Source of the DNA: Lachnospiraceae bacterium UBA6403
GTDB taxonomy: Bacteria; Bacillota; Clostridia; Lachnospirales; Lachnospiraceae
Length of the DNA: 31,455 bases
NCBI GenBank assembly: GCA_002437435.1
Contig: DJPV01000008.1
Coordinates: 1-31,455 of the forward strand
Direction: 5' to 3'
A program made the translations under genes and the position numbers. Under the pieces are notes generated by a model, which saw only the letters and a list, made by a program, of their open reading frames with translations, was not told the origin of the DNA and searched no databases. This document shows, in pieces, positions 9,901 through 19,023 of the stretch. Every line of letters begins with the position of its first letter. Position 1 is the stretch's first letter.

Positions 9901-10731
9901 AATCGGTTACTTGCCGGGACAAAAACAGATATGCCAGAAAAAAACGCTGCACAGACAGAGAAAGAAACAGAAAATAAATCCAAGAGCATAATTGCACAGG
10001 AAGACCGACAGTTATATGAAAAGTATAAGGAACTTTTAGATTATACCTATCTATATAAGACAGAACAGGCAGTAAAAAATAAGATGTCCGTTACGGAGAT
10101 CAAACGACTGGCACACCGCGGAGAGGAGAATCCGGGATCTGACCTGTATCAGCCGCCTGTGACAGAAGCAGAGCTTACGGTACCGGTGCTTCATTCCCGC
10201 ATGAAGGAGGAGTCTGTAAAAGGAAATGAGATGGGTACTGTGATCCATAAGATCATGGAGCTTATTGATTTCACCAGAAACAGCATGGATGAGATCAGAG
10301 AGCAGATCCGGTCATTTTTTGATCAGGGATATCTGGAAGAACGGTACAGAGAGCATGTCCGCGCAGATAAGATCTATAATATGGTCAACAGTCCGCTCGG
10401 AATCCGTATGGCAGAAGCACAGAAGAATCATACTTTATATCGGGAGCAGCAGTTTTATATCGGCATGAAGCCGGAAGATATATCACCGGAGTATAAAGAC
10501 AGTAAGGATATTGTTATTGTTCAGGGTGTGATCGATGCCTGTTTTCTGGAAGGAGATCAGGTGGTTTTAATGGACTACAAGACAGACCGGGTCGATCAGA
10601 TATCAGATCTGGTCAGCCGTTATCATGTGCAGCTTGATATGTATGCAAAGACGATACATCAGCTTACAGGAAGAACGGTGACAGAGAAGATTATTTATGC
10701 TTTTCATTTTGATGACAGTATTAACTTATAA
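6988..10731 (+). CDS. addA: ATP-dependent helicase/nuclease subunit A (AddA)
   Basis: AddA is the UvrD-like (superfamily 1A) helicase and second nuclease of the AddAB end-processing complex. The protein has 1,247 residues. Walker A is AAAGSGKT with K30 and T31; motif II is LIDEYQDSN with D402 and E403; GDIKQSIYRFR and MMTMHKSKGLEFPVVFV are helicase motifs III and V, and ILYVALSRAKEKL is motif VI. The C-terminal nuclease contains VVLMDYKTDR with D1196 and K1198, then YHVQLDMYAK. All catalytic motifs look intact. GGAGGAG at the end of addB lies about 8 nt upstream of the ATG, in the 5-nt gap and the last addB codons, pointing to coupled expression. Confidence 0.97.
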   Translation: MGISWTDEQKSVINSRHGNLLVSAAAGSGKTAVLVERILEMVMGIDADGRKTEEKIDIDEVLVVTFTRAAAAQMKEKIADKLEQAAEEHPEDEHIVKQLSLLPRADIMTIDSFCLGIVKDYFQMIGIDSSFDIADNAEMDLIKNDILDEVLEQKYQEASDEFIGLVDSFARKESDEKIRELVYQIYRVASGYPKPERWINEAEAALEVSTKEELYNLKWYRDYMQIVADTLDSAIGQAEQCLEIAGEADGPAGYDPIIRSDLELLRNLRQAADMDEAYKRVSKFSNLKRIAACDPEKQQYVKTTMQTYRGSVKDMMALFRPTDVILAECAMMKEPLLALLSLTRSYMDRLKEEKLDRNLYEFRDISEFAYDILCAGTDENGCVLPSEAGKTVARRYREILIDEYQDSNFLQEDILNCVTGHGEDRKNMFMVGDIKQSIYRFRMARPDLFLHKYNTYSDREDAEDQKILLSNNFRSTGKVIDTINQIFEPLMSKNLGGIDYDESAKLHIGRQDKNNMGYRSEILIVRNDCADPEKSQPEEIRSLTNADIEARMIADEIYELVKGDKPLYIPDGDNGETRRVAYRDIAVLMRSVKKNAKAFEEAFAEHGIPLFVESESGYFDAIEISTLLDMLAVIDNSHQDYALAAVLRSPLAGVKEQELAEIVGIYERDFKDHEKNLARTASFYQKVCYYVEKPDSEASEELRQFLHMLDDWKADKNYMSISELLHSILEQTGYYWFAGAMRSGKRRQANIDMLIRKADAYEDSSFRGLFNFLRYMDRLKTNDLDFAEASVLGDDDDSVVMMTMHKSKGLEFPVVFVSGLANRFSNLDVLSPVTVNADSYLAGYAIDRKNRAKKKTFARAAVLSVMNAEKLAEEIRILYVALSRAKEKLYMTATVKDPGAEKTVFDYPVQTGFLAEPSAQDRTELPYITRLEAGCFMDWILSALSMHIVSEDIVCRKDTYATWVLAKTGYQNRLLAGTKTDMPEKNAAQTEKETENKSKSIIAQEDRQLYEKYKELLDYTYLYKTEQAVKNKMSVTEIKRLAHRGEENPGSDLYQPPVTEAELTVPVLHSRMKEESVKGNEMGTVIHKIMELIDFTRNSMDEIREQIRSFFDQGYLEERYREHVRADKIYNMVNSPLGIRMAEAQKNHTLYREQQFYIGMKPEDISPEYKDSKDIVIVQGVIDACFLEGDQVVLMDYKTDRVDQISDLVSRYHVQLDMYAKTIHQLTGRTVTEKIIYAFHFDDSINL

Positions 10732-10770
10732 ACAGTAAAATGTCTGCGGACAATCATTTTTTAAGAAGAT

Positions 10771-10810
10771 GGCAGCCTGTTACTATACAGAGTATTTTCA
10801 GGCTGCCTTT
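10771..10810 (+). terminator. Probable terminator after addA
   Basis: GGCAGCCTG (10771-10779) pairs perfectly with CAGGCTGCC (10799-10807) over a 19-nt loop, followed only by TTT and then GGT. The stem is strong but the T-run is short, so termination may be partial. Confidence 0.6.
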
Positions 10811-10822
10811 GGTATATTTATA

Positions 10823-10851
10823 TTGTAAAGAGATTATGGGATTGGTATAAT
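10823..10851 (+). promoter_or_regulatory. Promoter of the ABC transporter-aminopeptidase-kinase operon
   Basis: TTGTAA (10823-10828) and a perfect TATAAT (10846-10851) are spaced 17 bp apart. A TG one base before the -10 (10843-10844) makes it an extended -10. It sits between the addA hairpin and the ABC ATPase start, about 90 bp upstream of the coding start. No operator-like dyad is evident in the leader. Confidence 0.7.
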
Positions 10852-10939
10852 TAAAACCAAATGGGAAGAAGTATTTCGATAAATGACAGACCAGATAGAA
10901 ACTATGGCGTGACAGATAAGAACCAGGAGAAGATAAAGA

Positions 10940-11662
10940 ATGATAATAGCCAATAACTTAAAGAAAATTTATGGCAAAGATTTTGTATCCGTAGATAACT
11001 TAAGCTTTCATATTAAGAAAGGTGAGATTGTCGGATTTGTAGGGCAGAATGGTGCAGGCAAGACAACAACGATCAAGATGTTGACAGGCATTTTAAAACC
11101 GACGGAGGGTAGTGTTCAGATCAATGGACATGATATCCAGAAAGAACCATTAGAAGCAAAGCAGTCGATTGGATATATCGCAGATAATCCTGATATCTTT
11201 TTACGGCTGACAGGATTGGAATATGTGAATTTTATTGCAGATATTTATGGTGTGTCAGAAGCTGACCGTAAGAAGCGGTTAGAGGAAATGGCTGGGCGTT
11301 TTGGAATGGAAGACAGCTTAAACAAACAAATGGTCAGCTATTCCCATGGTATGCGTCAGAAAATGATGGTAATAGGTGCATTGGTACATAAACCACCGGT
11401 TTGGATCTTAGATGAACCAATGACCGGACTGGATCCGAATGCGGCATATGAATTAAAGAAGATGATGCGGGAACATGCAGATGAAGGTAACTGCGTTTTT
11501 TTCTCAACGCATGTTCTGGAAGTTGCAGAGAAATTGTGTGATAATATCATCATGATCAAGAAAGGTCATGATATCTATCAGGGAACGCTGGATGATCTGG
11601 TTACTGCACATAAGAATAAGTCACTGGAAGATATATTTATAGAAATGACACATGAGGAATAG
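10940..11662 (+). CDS. ABC transporter ATP-binding protein (ABC-2/Ecs type)
   Basis: This 240-residue cytoplasmic ATPase powers the permease encoded next. Walker A is GQNGAGKTT (residues 35-43). The signature motif is YSHGMRQK in place of the usual LSGGMKQR, and Walker B plus D-loop is WILDEPMTGLDP. The H-loop is FFSTHVLEVAEKLCD. The sequence IGYIADNP in the Q-loop region, with D where E or Q is usual, is typical of the EcsA/YtrB-like branch. AGGAG lies about 10 nt upstream of the ATG. The end overlaps or abuts the permease start. The substrate cannot be read from the sequence. Confidence 0.93.
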   Translation: MIIANNLKKIYGKDFVSVDNLSFHIKKGEIVGFVGQNGAGKTTTIKMLTGILKPTEGSVQINGHDIQKEPLEAKQSIGYIADNPDIFLRLTGLEYVNFIADIYGVSEADRKKRLEEMAGRFGMEDSLNKQMVSYSHGMRQKMMVIGALVHKPPVWILDEPMTGLDPNAAYELKKMMREHADEGNCVFFSTHVLEVAEKLCDNIIMIKKGHDIYQGTLDDLVTAHKNKSLEDIFIEMTHEE

Positions 11663-11669
11663 AGTGCTT

Positions 11670-13334
11670 ATGAAGAATTTTTGGTATTTGACCAGAGTAA
11701 TGGCAAAGGACACGGAGATGACGATACCGGACACCGGAGAAAAGGCAAAGGCGTATAAGACGCTTGGTTCTCTTGCCATGTGCTGTATCATGGTTCCCTG
11801 CTGTCTGGTCGTTGGATTTATCGTATATATTATGACAGAAGCACTGATAGAAGCGGGCGGAATGACGGAAGGTGTAGAACTGATCATACAGCTGATGTCC
11901 GTATTTGGTATGATCTTTTCCGTTATGGTACTGTTTAATGTGCTGTTTTTTTCATCGGATCTGGATCATCTGCTGCCATTGCCGGTAAAACCGGCTGAGA
12001 TCGTTGCAGCCAAGTTTGTAAATGCCTATATCGCAGAGAGTATTATGGAATTTATGGTTTTATTCAGCGGATTTGCAGGTTATTTCATTGCTGCCGGATT
12101 TAAACCGGTATCTGCACTGACGGCATTGGTCGGAGTTGCGATGCTTCCGATCCTCCCACTTGTATATTGCGGGATTTTTGCCCTGCTTTGTATGGCGTTT
12201 TTAAGCCGGATAAAACTGTTTCGGAATGTAGATGCCATGACAGGACTGGTAACGGTTATTTTCCTCGGACTCTTTTTATTATCGTTTATTCAGATGGACA
12301 GCATCAACATCAATAATTATATTGATGGACTGATGAATCATAACAATATGTTTACAGCGGTCATGGGAAAGATATTCTTTACGGTTTCTGTATTCTTAAA
12401 AGCACTGGAGACAAACAGCATTGCATATTTCCTGTTGTTCATTCTGTTAAATGTGGTTATGGCAGGACTGTTATTCTTCCTTGGAAGTAAGCTGTATCTG
12501 CGTGGTGTGTATCTGGTTTCCTCTGTTGGAAAAGCAGAGAAGAAGGAAGATGTGGTTTCTGATGCAGCCTATGCGAAAAAAAGTGTCCGCAAAGCATATT
12601 TTCTGAAAGAATGTAAGATACTATACCGGACACCGGCATACCGCAAATACTGTGTAATGGTAAATATTATATGGCCTGTTCTGGCAGTGGCGTTATTTGT
12701 TCTGCCTGCAACAAAGAACTTTATGACTTCATTTGAGAAGCTGCTTTCCAAAGGTTTTGTAGCATCCGATCTGATCGTATTATTGCTGGTGCTGATCGTT
12801 TCCTTCTTTGCAACCGCAATGAACAGTATCGCATCGACTTCTTTTACAAGGGAGGGAGAGCATTTCAGCTTTATCAAATATACACCGGTCAGTTATCGTA
12901 CGCAGATCGGGATTAAAGCAGGTGTCAGTCTGGTATACAGCGGCATCACAGTAGCAGTAACGATCATTGTATTATGCGTCTGTATGCATATCAATGTGCC
13001 TGCGGCCATTTACTTTATTGTGATCGGGCTATTATCAGTTGTATGCTGTACCTATATCGGTCTCTGGCTGGATGCAACACATCCGAAGCTGAACTGGGAA
13101 GATGAATATGGAGCACTCAGAGGAAACCTGAATGCGTTCTTTAATATGGCAATTGCAATTCTGGTATCCATGATCCTTTGTGGAATCGGTTTTTGTTTAT
13201 TTAAGTTTACAAGGATGGATTCTTATATGATCTTTGCGATCTATCTGGTAATTCTCGGACTTGTGACATACAGGATCCGCAGAAGTGCCATTATATATAT
13301 AAAAAAGAGTATAAGCAATGACTTATATGTTTAG
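11670..13334 (+). CDS. ABC transporter permease (ABC-2 exporter type)
   Basis: This is a large integral membrane protein of about 554 residues with roughly ten to twelve hydrophobic segments, for example LAMCCIMVPCCLVVGFIVYI near the N-terminus and AIYLVILGLVTYRI near the C-terminus. A hydrophilic cytoplasmic loop lies near the middle (around EKKEDVVSDAAYAKKSVRK). It is the membrane partner of the preceding ATPase. The start is uncertain. The frame opens with ATG at 11652 inside the ATPase gene, GTG at 11664 has GAGG 6 nt upstream, and ATG at 11670 gives the natural-looking start MKNFWYLTRV. The M18 peptidase follows after 11 nt. The exported substrate is unknown; bacteriocin or lipid export are possibilities only. 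Confidence 0.82.
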   Translation: MKNFWYLTRVMAKDTEMTIPDTGEKAKAYKTLGSLAMCCIMVPCCLVVGFIVYIMTEALIEAGGMTEGVELIIQLMSVFGMIFSVMVLFNVLFFSSDLDHLLPLPVKPAEIVAAKFVNAYIAESIMEFMVLFSGFAGYFIAAGFKPVSALTALVGVAMLPILPLVYCGIFALLCMAFLSRIKLFRNVDAMTGLVTVIFLGLFLLSFIQMDSININNYIDGLMNHNNMFTAVMGKIFFTVSVFLKALETNSIAYFLLFILLNVVMAGLLFFLGSKLYLRGVYLVSSVGKAEKKEDVVSDAAYAKKSVRKAYFLKECKILYRTPAYRKYCVMVNIIWPVLAVALFVLPATKNFMTSFEKLLSKGFVASDLIVLLLVLIVSFFATAMNSIASTSFTREGEHFSFIKYTPVSYRTQIGIKAGVSLVYSGITVAVTIIVLCVCMHINVPAAIYFIVIGLLSVVCCTYIGLWLDATHPKLNWEDEYGALRGNLNAFFNMAIAILVSMILCGIGFCLFKFTRMDSYMIFAIYLVILGLVTYRIRRSAIIYIKKSISNDLYV

Positions 13335-13345
13335 GAGGCATAAAA

Positions 13346-14725
13346 ATGAAAGATAAAAATGTATGGAACAGTTATGACAAGGAAGAACTTGCAAAGCTGG
13401 AAAAATTATGTAAATCCTACCGTGAATTTCTGGATGCAGGAAAGACGGAGCGGGAATGTGTAAAAGAGATCGTAAAACAGGTGAAGAAAGCCGGATATGA
13501 AGATATCCAGGATGTGATCAAAGAAGGAAAGAAGCTGACAAAAGGCTCAAAGGTATATGCGGTATGGATGAATAAGACCGTAGCGCTGTTCAACATCGGT
13601 AAGAAGAATATCGAAAAAGGTATGAATATTCTTGGTGCGCATATCGATTCCCCACGTATGGATATCAAACAGATCCCATTATACGAGAAAGAGGGATTTG
13701 CTTATCTGGATACGCATTATTATGGCGGAATCAAGAAGTATCAGTGGGTAACTTTACCACTTGCTATCCATGGTGTAGTTGCCAAGACAGACGGAGAAGT
13801 TGTAGAGGTAAACATTGGTGAAGACAAGAATGATCCTGTATTTTGTGTTACTGACCTGCTGATCCATCTTGCCGGTGCGCAGATGGAGAAAAAGGCAAAT
13901 AAAGTTATCGAGGGAGAAGAACTGGATATCTTATTTGCAAGCAAGCCGTTAAAGGGAAAAGAAAAAGAAGCTGTAAAGGAACAGGTGCTTGCACTTCTTA
14001 AGAAGAAATATGGAATGAAGGAAGAAGATTTCATTTCAGCAGAGCTTGAAATCGTTCCGGCAGGAAAGGCAAGAAACTGCGGAATCGATGAGAGTATGAT
14101 CATGGCATACGGACAGGATGACAGAGTATGTGCATATACATCTATGGTTGCGATGTTAGAAGCAGAGGATGTAGAAAAGACGACCTGTTGTCTGTTGACA
14201 GATAAAGAGGAGATCGGAAGCGTGGGTGCAACCGGAATGCAGTCTCATTTCTTTGAGAATACAGTTGCTGAGATCATGAATGCGATGGGCTGTTACAATG
14301 AGCTTGCACTCAGAAGATGTCTGGCATCTTCCAGAATGTTATCCTCTGACGTATCTGCTGGCTATGATCCAACCTTTGCAAGTGCATTTGATAAGAAGAA
14401 TGCAGCTATCTTTGGTGAAGGTATGGTATTTAACAAGTTTACAGGAGCAAGAGGCAAATCCGGTTCCAACGATGCAAATGCAGAATATCTTGCAGCTATC
14501 CGCAAGGTAATGGATGATGCCGGAGTGTACTATCAGACAGCAGAGCTTGGTAAAGTAGATGTTGGCGGTGGCGGTACGATCGCTTATATCTTATCATTAT
14601 ATGGAATGGAAGTTGTGGACTGTGGTGTGGCAGTATTAAACATGCATGCGCCATGGGAGATCACTTCCAAAGCGGATATTTACGAAACTAAAAAAGGATA
14701 TGTAGCATTTTTATTAGGTGCATAA
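13346..14725 (+). CDS. M18 family aminopeptidase (aspartyl aminopeptidase-like)
   Basis: This 459-residue cytoplasmic dizinc exopeptidase belongs to the M18 family. Expected metal ligands and catalytic residues are all visible: H99 in LGAHIDSPRMD, D258/D259 in GQDDRVCAYTSM, E288-E289 in TDKEEIGSVGATG, and H434 in LNMHAPWEI. M18 enzymes prefer acidic N-terminal residues, but specificity varies and is not readable here. A GGAGG ribosome binding site sits just before the ATG, within the 11-nt gap after the permease. The kinase gene follows almost at once. The co-transcription with an ABC exporter is unusual, and no link between the two can be shown from sequence. Confidence 0.93.
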   Translation: MKDKNVWNSYDKEELAKLEKLCKSYREFLDAGKTERECVKEIVKQVKKAGYEDIQDVIKEGKKLTKGSKVYAVWMNKTVALFNIGKKNIEKGMNILGAHIDSPRMDIKQIPLYEKEGFAYLDTHYYGGIKKYQWVTLPLAIHGVVAKTDGEVVEVNIGEDKNDPVFCVTDLLIHLAGAQMEKKANKVIEGEELDILFASKPLKGKEKEAVKEQVLALLKKKYGMKEEDFISAELEIVPAGKARNCGIDESMIMAYGQDDRVCAYTSMVAMLEAEDVEKTTCCLLTDKEEIGSVGATGMQSHFFENTVAEIMNAMGCYNELALRRCLASSRMLSSDVSAGYDPTFASAFDKKNAAIFGEGMVFNKFTGARGKSGSNDANAEYLAAIRKVMDDAGVYYQTAELGKVDVGGGGTIAYILSLYGMEVVDCGVAVLNMHAPWEITSKADIYETKKGYVAFLLGA

Positions 14726-14732
14726 GAAAACT

Positions 14733-17700
14733 ATGAAGCAGTTACATTCAAAAATCAGGATGATCATATTAATAGCAGCAGCCGTGATGATATTATTTTC
14801 GCCACGGCTAGTTGTGTCTGCCGGAGAAAATTTTACCTCTGATTACAGTCAGACAGAGTATACAGAAGAAGATGGCTTTGAGAGTGGAGAGGCAAACTGT
14901 ATTATGCAGTCTTCCAGCGGTTATATATGGGTCGGAACAGACAGCGGGCTGTATCGATATGATGGAAGCGAATTCCGTAAATTTACACTTGGTGAAGATG
15001 AAGGAAGCAATGCTTATCCTGTAAACTGTATCCTGTCGACATCTTCCGGTGACATATACGTTGGAACAGAAAACTATGGATTATTTGTTTATGATAAAGG
15101 TAAATTTTACCGTGTGACGAATTCATCCGATGCAGAGATTACTACGATCCATGATATGTATGAGGATGAAGAGGGAAAGGTATGGCTGGCGACATCTGCC
15201 GGTATCTATTATTATGCGGACGGGAATATGACTTTAGTTGCAGATGAGGATATCGTATATCCGGAGGTAACTGCGATCGGCGGATACAAATCCTATGTAT
15301 ATGCGATCGCAAACAGTGATACGATCGTTAACATTAAGAATAATGAGATCGTAAGCAAGACAAATAAGACTGCATATACAGAAGAAGATCTGAACAGTCT
15401 TTATGTTGACGCAGATGGCAACCGTTATATTGGTACAGTAGGACATACGATTGTCCGTTTAACGACGAATAAAGATTTTACCATGATCTCAACGGCGGCA
15501 CTCAGCGGTATCAATAAATTAGGACTGTATGGTGACAGATTCTGGGTGCTTGCGGATGATGGCATAGGCTACATAAATCAGGAAGGCAGTATACAATATG
15601 TGACCGGTCTTGCATTTAATGAATCTATGAGTGACATTCTGGTAGATTTTGAAGGCAATTACTGGATGACATCTTATCGAAAAGGACTTTTGTTTCTTGG
15701 ACGGAGCAAATTTCAGAATGCAACATTAAAATATGGTATGAATGAATCCATCGTAAACTGTGTGACGGAATATCAGGGAAGATTATATGTCGGAACGGAT
15801 GATGGACTGGATATCATCAATGCAGATGGAACATTGGACAGAGAATCTGATCTGGTGACCATGCTTTCCGGCAAAAGTATCCGTGATTTCTGCGTGGATT
15901 CCAGAAACAATCTATGGATATGTTCTTATCGTCTTTATGGTGTAATCAAGGTAAATCCAAGAGGGAAATATAAAGTATATAATAAGAGTGAATCGCTGCT
16001 TACCAGTAATGCCGTTAATTGTATTATCGAATTAAAAGATGGCAGCATGGCAGTTGGAACAGAAAATGGTATCACGATACTGAATAACGGGAAAGTAATG
16101 GCAAGCTATGGCAGATTTTCAGGAATGGAGAACGCGGATATTATATCATTGTATCAGGGAGATGATGGAACTCTGTATGCAGGTTCTAATGGTTCCGGTC
16201 TGTATACGATCGATATAGAATCGAATCTTCGTAAATTATCTGCGGCCGATGGATTAAACTCAAATATTGTTTCTTCCATTGTAGGAGGAAGTAATGGGAT
16301 TTGGATTGGAACAGATAATGGTCTGTACTATCAGGAAGGTGTGATCCGGCAGATCAGTGCAGTAGATTCTTCGAATTCAATTGCAGATCTGATCATGGAT
16401 GAATCGGGCAATCTGTGGATTTTTGGTTCCAGAGGAATTCAGAAGTATTATGAAGGAAATCTGCTCAGTTCAGCAGCGCCGGAAGGTGAGAGTTATACGA
16501 AAAATGATGGACTGATTTCCGATATTTCGGATAATTCCACGGAATATATATCAGCAGATGGAAAGGTATATGTGTGCTGTGATCAGGGACTCAGTGTTCT
16601 GGATCTGAATCATATATATACAAATGAAGTTGCGCCACAGGTTCGTATATCATCTGTTACGGTTGATGACAAAGAATATGCGTTTTCCGATTTGAATGGC
16701 AGGATACGGGTTCCGGGAGATACGAACCGTATCGTTGTAAAATTTTCTGTTCTCAGCTATGTGAATCGTGGAGATATTCAGGTAAAGTATCATCTGGAAG
16801 GCTTTGAAGATAAGGATCGTGTCTTATCAGGAACTGATTATCTTGAAGCGGAGTATACGAATCTGGAGGGCGGAGATTACACATTTGTTTTGACTGCGGA
16901 GAATTCAGATGGTGTAACCTGTGAAGAACCGTTGTCATTTTCGATCGTAAAAGAATTGAAATTTTGGGAGACACCATTTTCCAAAGTTTTGATTGCTTTA
17001 TTTGTTATATTTATCTGTATTGCAATTATAGTAGCTGTCAGATATATTTTTATATTGCTTGGCAGAAAAAATAAGCAGGTAGAAGAGTTAAGTAAAAAGA
17101 ATGAACAGGCAGAGAAGTCAAATCGGGCAAAGAATGATTATGTAAACTATCTGAGTCATGAGATCCGTGTTCCATTGAACTCCATTCTTGCAATCAGTGA
17201 AGTATTGCTTCGCAATGTGGATTCTCAAAATGAAGAAGAGATAAAACAATTATCAACGGTTTATGGATCCAGTTATGAGATCCTTGGAATTATTGATGGA
17301 ATTTCCAGATTATCTAACCTGCAGGATGGAACACTTGAACTGGTTGAAAAGGAATATGCAGTTTCTGATGTGATCGAAGAACTGGCAGTTCAGTTTAAAG
17401 AGATGATAAACAGGGAACTGGTAAATTTAAAAGTAAGTATCGAAGATGATATTCCAAATGGTTTGATCGGTGACTGTTCAAAAGTAAAGGAGATATTGCT
17501 CAATCTTTATCAGAGAGCAGCCAAGACAACGAAAGAGGGAAGTATAAGTATTTCGGTTGACTGGCGTACGATTCCGCCGGAGGAATGTGAGAAAGAAGAC
17601 AGTATCTATCTGGATATCGAGATATCAGATACAGGTACAGGAGTAAAGGAAGAACGTCTGGATAGCTTCTTTGATCTGGATGATTCTTATGACAGAACGG

Positions 17701-18944
17701 ATATCGGTAATTTTGATATCAGTATTGGACTTGCGATTGCGAGACAGTTGATTGAGAGTATGGGTGGAACTCCTGAAGTTGACAGCACATATGGGGCAGG
17801 TACAACGATCCGTTTCTCAATCATACAGCAGGTATTTGATTACAGCTATGTAAATTATAATGTCAGCAAACGAAAAGAGCAGGCGTTCCGTAATTCGAAT
17901 TCCAGAATCTGGCTGCCGGATGTACGTGTACTTCTTGTGGATGATTCTGATGTCAGTCTTGGAATACAGAAAGTTATTTTTGAGTCCTATGAGTTGATCT
18001 GTGATACGGCTTCATCAGGCTTTGAGGCGATCGATAAGGTTATGGTGACACCGTATGATATGATATTTATTGATACTGTGATGCCTGTTATGGATGGAGC
18101 GGACACTGTCCGCGAGATCAGGAGTCTGGATGGAGAGGAATATAAGAGGGTTCCGATCATTGCACTTTCAGAGAATAATATAGAGAGCAGCAGGGATGAG
18201 ATTGTCAAAGAAGGCTTCAGTGATGTACTTGTAAAACCACTGGAGATGGATGGTATCGAACGAGTCTTTCGATTGTTCCTGCCGGAGGAGAAGATCAAAG
18301 AGAAGACAAGCAATATCAGACAGTATATCAGCGAATCCAGATTCAAAGATGATGTTCATATTCTGGAGAACAGCATTGTTGTTGAAAATGCATTGAAGAT
18401 GCTTGGCGGTAACTTTGATACGTTTAATCGGTTCATCACAACCTTTAAGGAAGATTATGAACAGGATGCTGACAGACTGGAAGAATACATCGATGATGAT
18501 GTCAGAAGATATCGAAATATCATTCATGATATTAAGAGCAGCAGCGGTAACATTGGTGCATATAGCATTGAACGTAAAGCAGCCAATCTAGAATCTGCGA
18601 TCAACATAGGAAATATGCAGTATGCAAAAGAGAATACACATGAATTTGTGTCAATGCTGCGACGGCTGTTTAAGGATATCGGACTTTATCTTGATAAGAT
18701 CAATCCGGAAGAACCACAGGAGAAGGTAATGAAAGATTCCGTTGATCGTGGACAGCTCAAGGATATGCGGACTTTCCTGCGGGATGCGGATGTCAAATCT
18801 GTAAAGAAGATATTTACCGAAATAGGCAAATATGAATACAGTGATGCTGATCTAGAATTTTTAAATGCATTGAAGATGACAGTAGATGCCATGGATTATG
18901 AAGGCGCAAGCGAGATCATCGATCAGTATCTGAACAGTAAATAG
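14733..18944 (+). CDS. Hybrid two-component sensor kinase with Reg_prop propeller, REC and Hpt
   Basis: This protein has about 1,403 residues. Domains in order: signal or anchor helix (about 8-27); an extracellular beta-propeller of Reg_prop repeats (about 35-630, e.g. YIWVGTDSGLYRYDG, GIWIGTDNGLYYQEG); a Y_Y_Y domain (about 668-740); a transmembrane helix (about 752-776); HisKA with H809 in YLSHEIRVPLN; an ATPase domain; REC with phosphoacceptor D1114 in IFIDTVMPVMDG; Hpt with H1265 in IIHDIKSSSGNIGA; and a C-terminal tail. There is no DNA-binding domain. In the ATPase domain the N-box reads LLNLYQRAAK (Arg for the usual Asn) and the G2 box reads DISIGLAI, without the GTG, though G1 (DTGTGV) is kept. 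The ATG at 14733 is preferred over the GTG at 14718 inside the peptidase gene; AGGTG lies 12 nt upstream of it. Confidence 0.9.
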   Translation: MKQLHSKIRMIILIAAAVMILFSPRLVVSAGENFTSDYSQTEYTEEDGFESGEANCIMQSSSGYIWVGTDSGLYRYDGSEFRKFTLGEDEGSNAYPVNCILSTSSGDIYVGTENYGLFVYDKGKFYRVTNSSDAEITTIHDMYEDEEGKVWLATSAGIYYYADGNMTLVADEDIVYPEVTAIGGYKSYVYAIANSDTIVNIKNNEIVSKTNKTAYTEEDLNSLYVDADGNRYIGTVGHTIVRLTTNKDFTMISTAALSGINKLGLYGDRFWVLADDGIGYINQEGSIQYVTGLAFNESMSDILVDFEGNYWMTSYRKGLLFLGRSKFQNATLKYGMNESIVNCVTEYQGRLYVGTDDGLDIINADGTLDRESDLVTMLSGKSIRDFCVDSRNNLWICSYRLYGVIKVNPRGKYKVYNKSESLLTSNAVNCIIELKDGSMAVGTENGITILNNGKVMASYGRFSGMENADIISLYQGDDGTLYAGSNGSGLYTIDIESNLRKLSAADGLNSNIVSSIVGGSNGIWIGTDNGLYYQEGVIRQISAVDSSNSIADLIMDESGNLWIFGSRGIQKYYEGNLLSSAAPEGESYTKNDGLISDISDNSTEYISADGKVYVCCDQGLSVLDLNHIYTNEVAPQVRISSVTVDDKEYAFSDLNGRIRVPGDTNRIVVKFSVLSYVNRGDIQVKYHLEGFEDKDRVLSGTDYLEAEYTNLEGGDYTFVLTAENSDGVTCEEPLSFSIVKELKFWETPFSKVLIALFVIFICIAIIVAVRYIFILLGRKNKQVEELSKKNEQAEKSNRAKNDYVNYLSHEIRVPLNSILAISEVLLRNVDSQNEEEIKQLSTVYGSSYEILGIIDGISRLSNLQDGTLELVEKEYAVSDVIEELAVQFKEMINRELVNLKVSIEDDIPNGLIGDCSKVKEILLNLYQRAAKTTKEGSISISVDWRTIPPEECEKEDSIYLDIEISDTGTGVKEERLDSFFDLDDSYDRTDIGNFDISIGLAIARQLIESMGGTPEVDSTYGAGTTIRFSIIQQVFDYSYVNYNVSKRKEQAFRNSNSRIWLPDVRVLLVDDSDVSLGIQKVIFESYELICDTASSGFEAIDKVMVTPYDMIFIDTVMPVMDGADTVREIRSLDGEEYKRVPIIALSENNIESSRDEIVKEGFSDVLVKPLEMDGIERVFRLFLPEEKIKEKTSNIRQYISESRFKDDVHILENSIVVENALKMLGGNFDTFNRFITTFKEDYEQDADRLEEYIDDDVRRYRNIIHDIKSSSGNIGAYSIERKAANLESAINIGNMQYAKENTHEFVSMLRRLFKDIGLYLDKINPEEPQEKVMKDSVDRGQLKDMRTFLRDADVKSVKKIFTEIGKYEYSDADLEFLNALKMTVDAMDYEGASEIIDQYLNSK

Positions 18945-19023
18945 TATACCATTGTGTGATGCAGATTCATGTAGAACACAGGGATATTAAAAATACAAAA
19001 AAGGAAGAAAGAAGGATAAAAAC

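Noticed and set aside
12569..12877. Open frames of 60-140 codons antisense to or out of frame with the main genes throughout the window, e.g. 12569-12877 minus and 26184-26600 minus.
   Set aside because: They lie entirely inside well-supported genes on another frame, lack ribosome binding sites, and show composition typical of shadow frames.
18945..19023. Possible hairpin (TGTGT/ACACA) and terminator or promoter between the sensor kinase and purE.
   Set aside because: The stem is only about five pairs with a long loop and no T-run, and no good -35/-10 pair is present.
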